Assembly: GCF_014195635.1 (NCBI RefSeq)
Contig: NZ_JACICC010000006.1
Coordinates: 62,001-126,000, forward strand
Direction of reading: 5' to 3'
DNA from: Pseudochelatococcus contaminans
GTDB taxonomy: Bacteria; Pseudomonadota; Alphaproteobacteria; Rhizobiales; Beijerinckiaceae
Length of the DNA: 64,000 nt
Position numbers and translations under genes: made by a program
In this document: in pieces, positions 63,022 through 64,000 of the stretch
Position numbering within the stretch: position 1 is the stretch's first letter
Layout of the letters: each line of letters starts with the position of its first letter
Notes under the pieces: model-generated
Database searches by the model: none
What the model was told of the DNA's origin: nothing
Seen by the model: only the letters and a program-made list of their open reading frames with translations

Positions 63022-64000
63022 ATGTCGAATTCTTCCATAGATAATACAGATGTTGTCCTCATCGGCGCTGGCATCATGAGCGCCACGCTGGGCACTTTTC
63101 TTAAAGAGCTGCAGCCTGATTTATCCATCGCCATGTATGAGCGGCTGGGCGATTGTGGCCAGGAAAGTTCCAACTCGTGGAACAACGCCGGCACCGGCCA
63201 CGCCGCAAATTGCGAGATGAATTACACGCCCCAGCGCGCCGATGGCAGTGTCGATATTTCCGAGGCGCTGGAGGTCAATACCGAATTCGATATTTCGCGC
63301 CAGCTCTGGGCTTATCTGGTGCGCCAGGGCGCGATTCCGGACCCGCGCGCCTTTATTCACCCTTGCCCGCATATGAGCTTTGTGTGGGGAGACGAAAACG
63401 TCGCGTTTCTCCGCACCCGCTTCAACGAGATGTCCGCGCACCACTGCTATCATGGCATGGAATTCAGTGACGATCCGGCGCAGATCGCGCAATGGGCGCC
63501 GCTGATCATGGAAGGGCGGGCGCCCGGCGAAAAGGTGGCGGCGACACGCATCATCACCGGAACGGACGTGGACTACGGGTCGCTGACGCATTTGCTCGTC
63601 GCGCAGCTTCAGGCCCGCACGGGCTTTGCGGTTCACTATAACCAGCAGGTGGTGGGGCTTCAGCGCGAAGCGGACGGGCGCTGGCGCGTGACCGTGGAAA
63701 ACAATTCCGACAAATCGCGGCAGAGCGTCTCGGCGAAGTTTGTCTTTATCGGTGCCGGCGGCGACGCCATCGACTTGCTTCAGATGTCCGGGATTCCGGA
63801 AGGGCGCGGCTTCGGCGGCTTTCCGGTGAGCGGCATCTGGTTGCGCTGCGATGTCGATGCCGTCAGCGAGCGTCACCATGCGAAGGTTTACGGCAAGGCA
63901 GCGAGCGGTTCTCCGCCGATGTCCGTGCCGCATCTGGACACCCGCATCATCGGTGGCAAGAAATCGCTGCTTTTCGGGCCTTATGCGGGCTTCTCGACCA
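63022..64000 (+). CDS. mqo: malate:quinone oxidoreductase (partial, cut by window end)
   Basis: 326 codons visible from the ATG at 63022 (GGAGGGG upstream); the frame is still open at 64000. The FAD motif VVLIGAGIMSATLGTFLKEL, the SSNSWNNAGTGHAANCEMNY signature and later VFIGAGGDAIDLLQMSGIP mark Mqo, a membrane-associated FAD enzyme that oxidises malate and reduces quinone. Family length is about 490-550, so roughly a third is missing. Confidence 0.95.
   Translation, partial: MSNSSIDNTDVVLIGAGIMSATLGTFLKELQPDLSIAMYERLGDCGQESSNSWNNAGTGHAANCEMNYTPQRADGSVDISEALEVNTEFDISRQLWAYLVRQGAIPDPRAFIHPCPHMSFVWGDENVAFLRTRFNEMSAHHCYHGMEFSDDPAQIAQWAPLIMEGRAPGEKVAATRIITGTDVDYGSLTHLLVAQLQARTGFAVHYNQQVVGLQREADGRWRVTVENNSDKSRQSVSAKFVFIGAGGDAIDLLQMSGIPEGRGFGGFPVSGIWLRCDVDAVSERHHAKVYGKAASGSPPMSVPHLDTRIIGGKKSLLFGPYAGFST

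Overview
The window is 64 kb of alphaproteobacterial chromosome or large replicon. GC-rich genes are separated by strikingly AT-rich gaps. A two-part palindromic repeat resembling intergenic palindromes I associate with Hyphomicrobiales (Brucella/Ochrobactrum-like genomes), a Hyphomicrobiales-style L,D-transpeptidase, a pseudoazurin and a cyo quinol oxidase suggest that order. The assignment rests on pattern recognition, not on a search. I saw no rRNA, tRNA or CRISPR array.

Layout. (1) 0.2-4 kb: LysR regulator divergent from an MFS exporter and a serine hydrolase, followed by a decayed C-terminal piece of a serine recombinase. (2) 4-12.6 kb: metNIQ methionine importer (minus) back to back with a dpp-type peptide ABC operon (plus). 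(3) 12.8-18.7 kb: a compact minus-strand haem uptake operon (TonB receptor, ChuX/HutX-like protein, ChaN-like protein, SbmA/BacA-type ABC transporter), followed by a decayed N-terminal piece of a serine recombinase. (4) 19.5-26.2 kb: pseudoazurin, a His-rich exported protein, a flavin monooxygenase, CopC, a CopD fusion protein and an FAD monooxygenase-like protein. (5) 26.3-45.4 kb: an organosulfur-type island with an aldo/keto reductase, a four-domain rhodanese, two LLM flavin monooxygenases, two DszC/SfnB-like oxidoreductases bracketing an Ssu-type ABC transporter with two different permeases, a methyltransferase, and a second dpp-type ABC operon. (6) 45.8-49.5 kb: a degenerate L,D-transpeptidase, an AraC regulator, and a 1.5 kb gene-poor AT-rich stretch with tandem terminators, a repeat and an IS3 remnant. 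(7) 49.5-54.8 kb: siderophore uptake (AraC regulator, TonB receptor, RhtX/FptX-like permease) with a methyltransferase and cupin. (8) 55.2-60 kb: cyoABCD and a YagU-like membrane protein. (9) 60.5-64 kb: poxB, a cupin and the first two thirds of mqo, cut by the window edge.

Together the region looks like a nutrient-scavenging segment. Organosulfur compounds, peptides, methionine, haem, siderophores and copper are taken up or processed, and respiratory enzymes feeding the quinone pool (PoxB, Mqo, Cyo) lie at one end. Six flavin-dependent oxygenases are present but no flavin reductase is visible, so reduced FMN would have to come from a gene outside the window. The pieces of mobile DNA (two recombinase fragments in opposite orientation, one IS3 fragment) mark past rearrangement.
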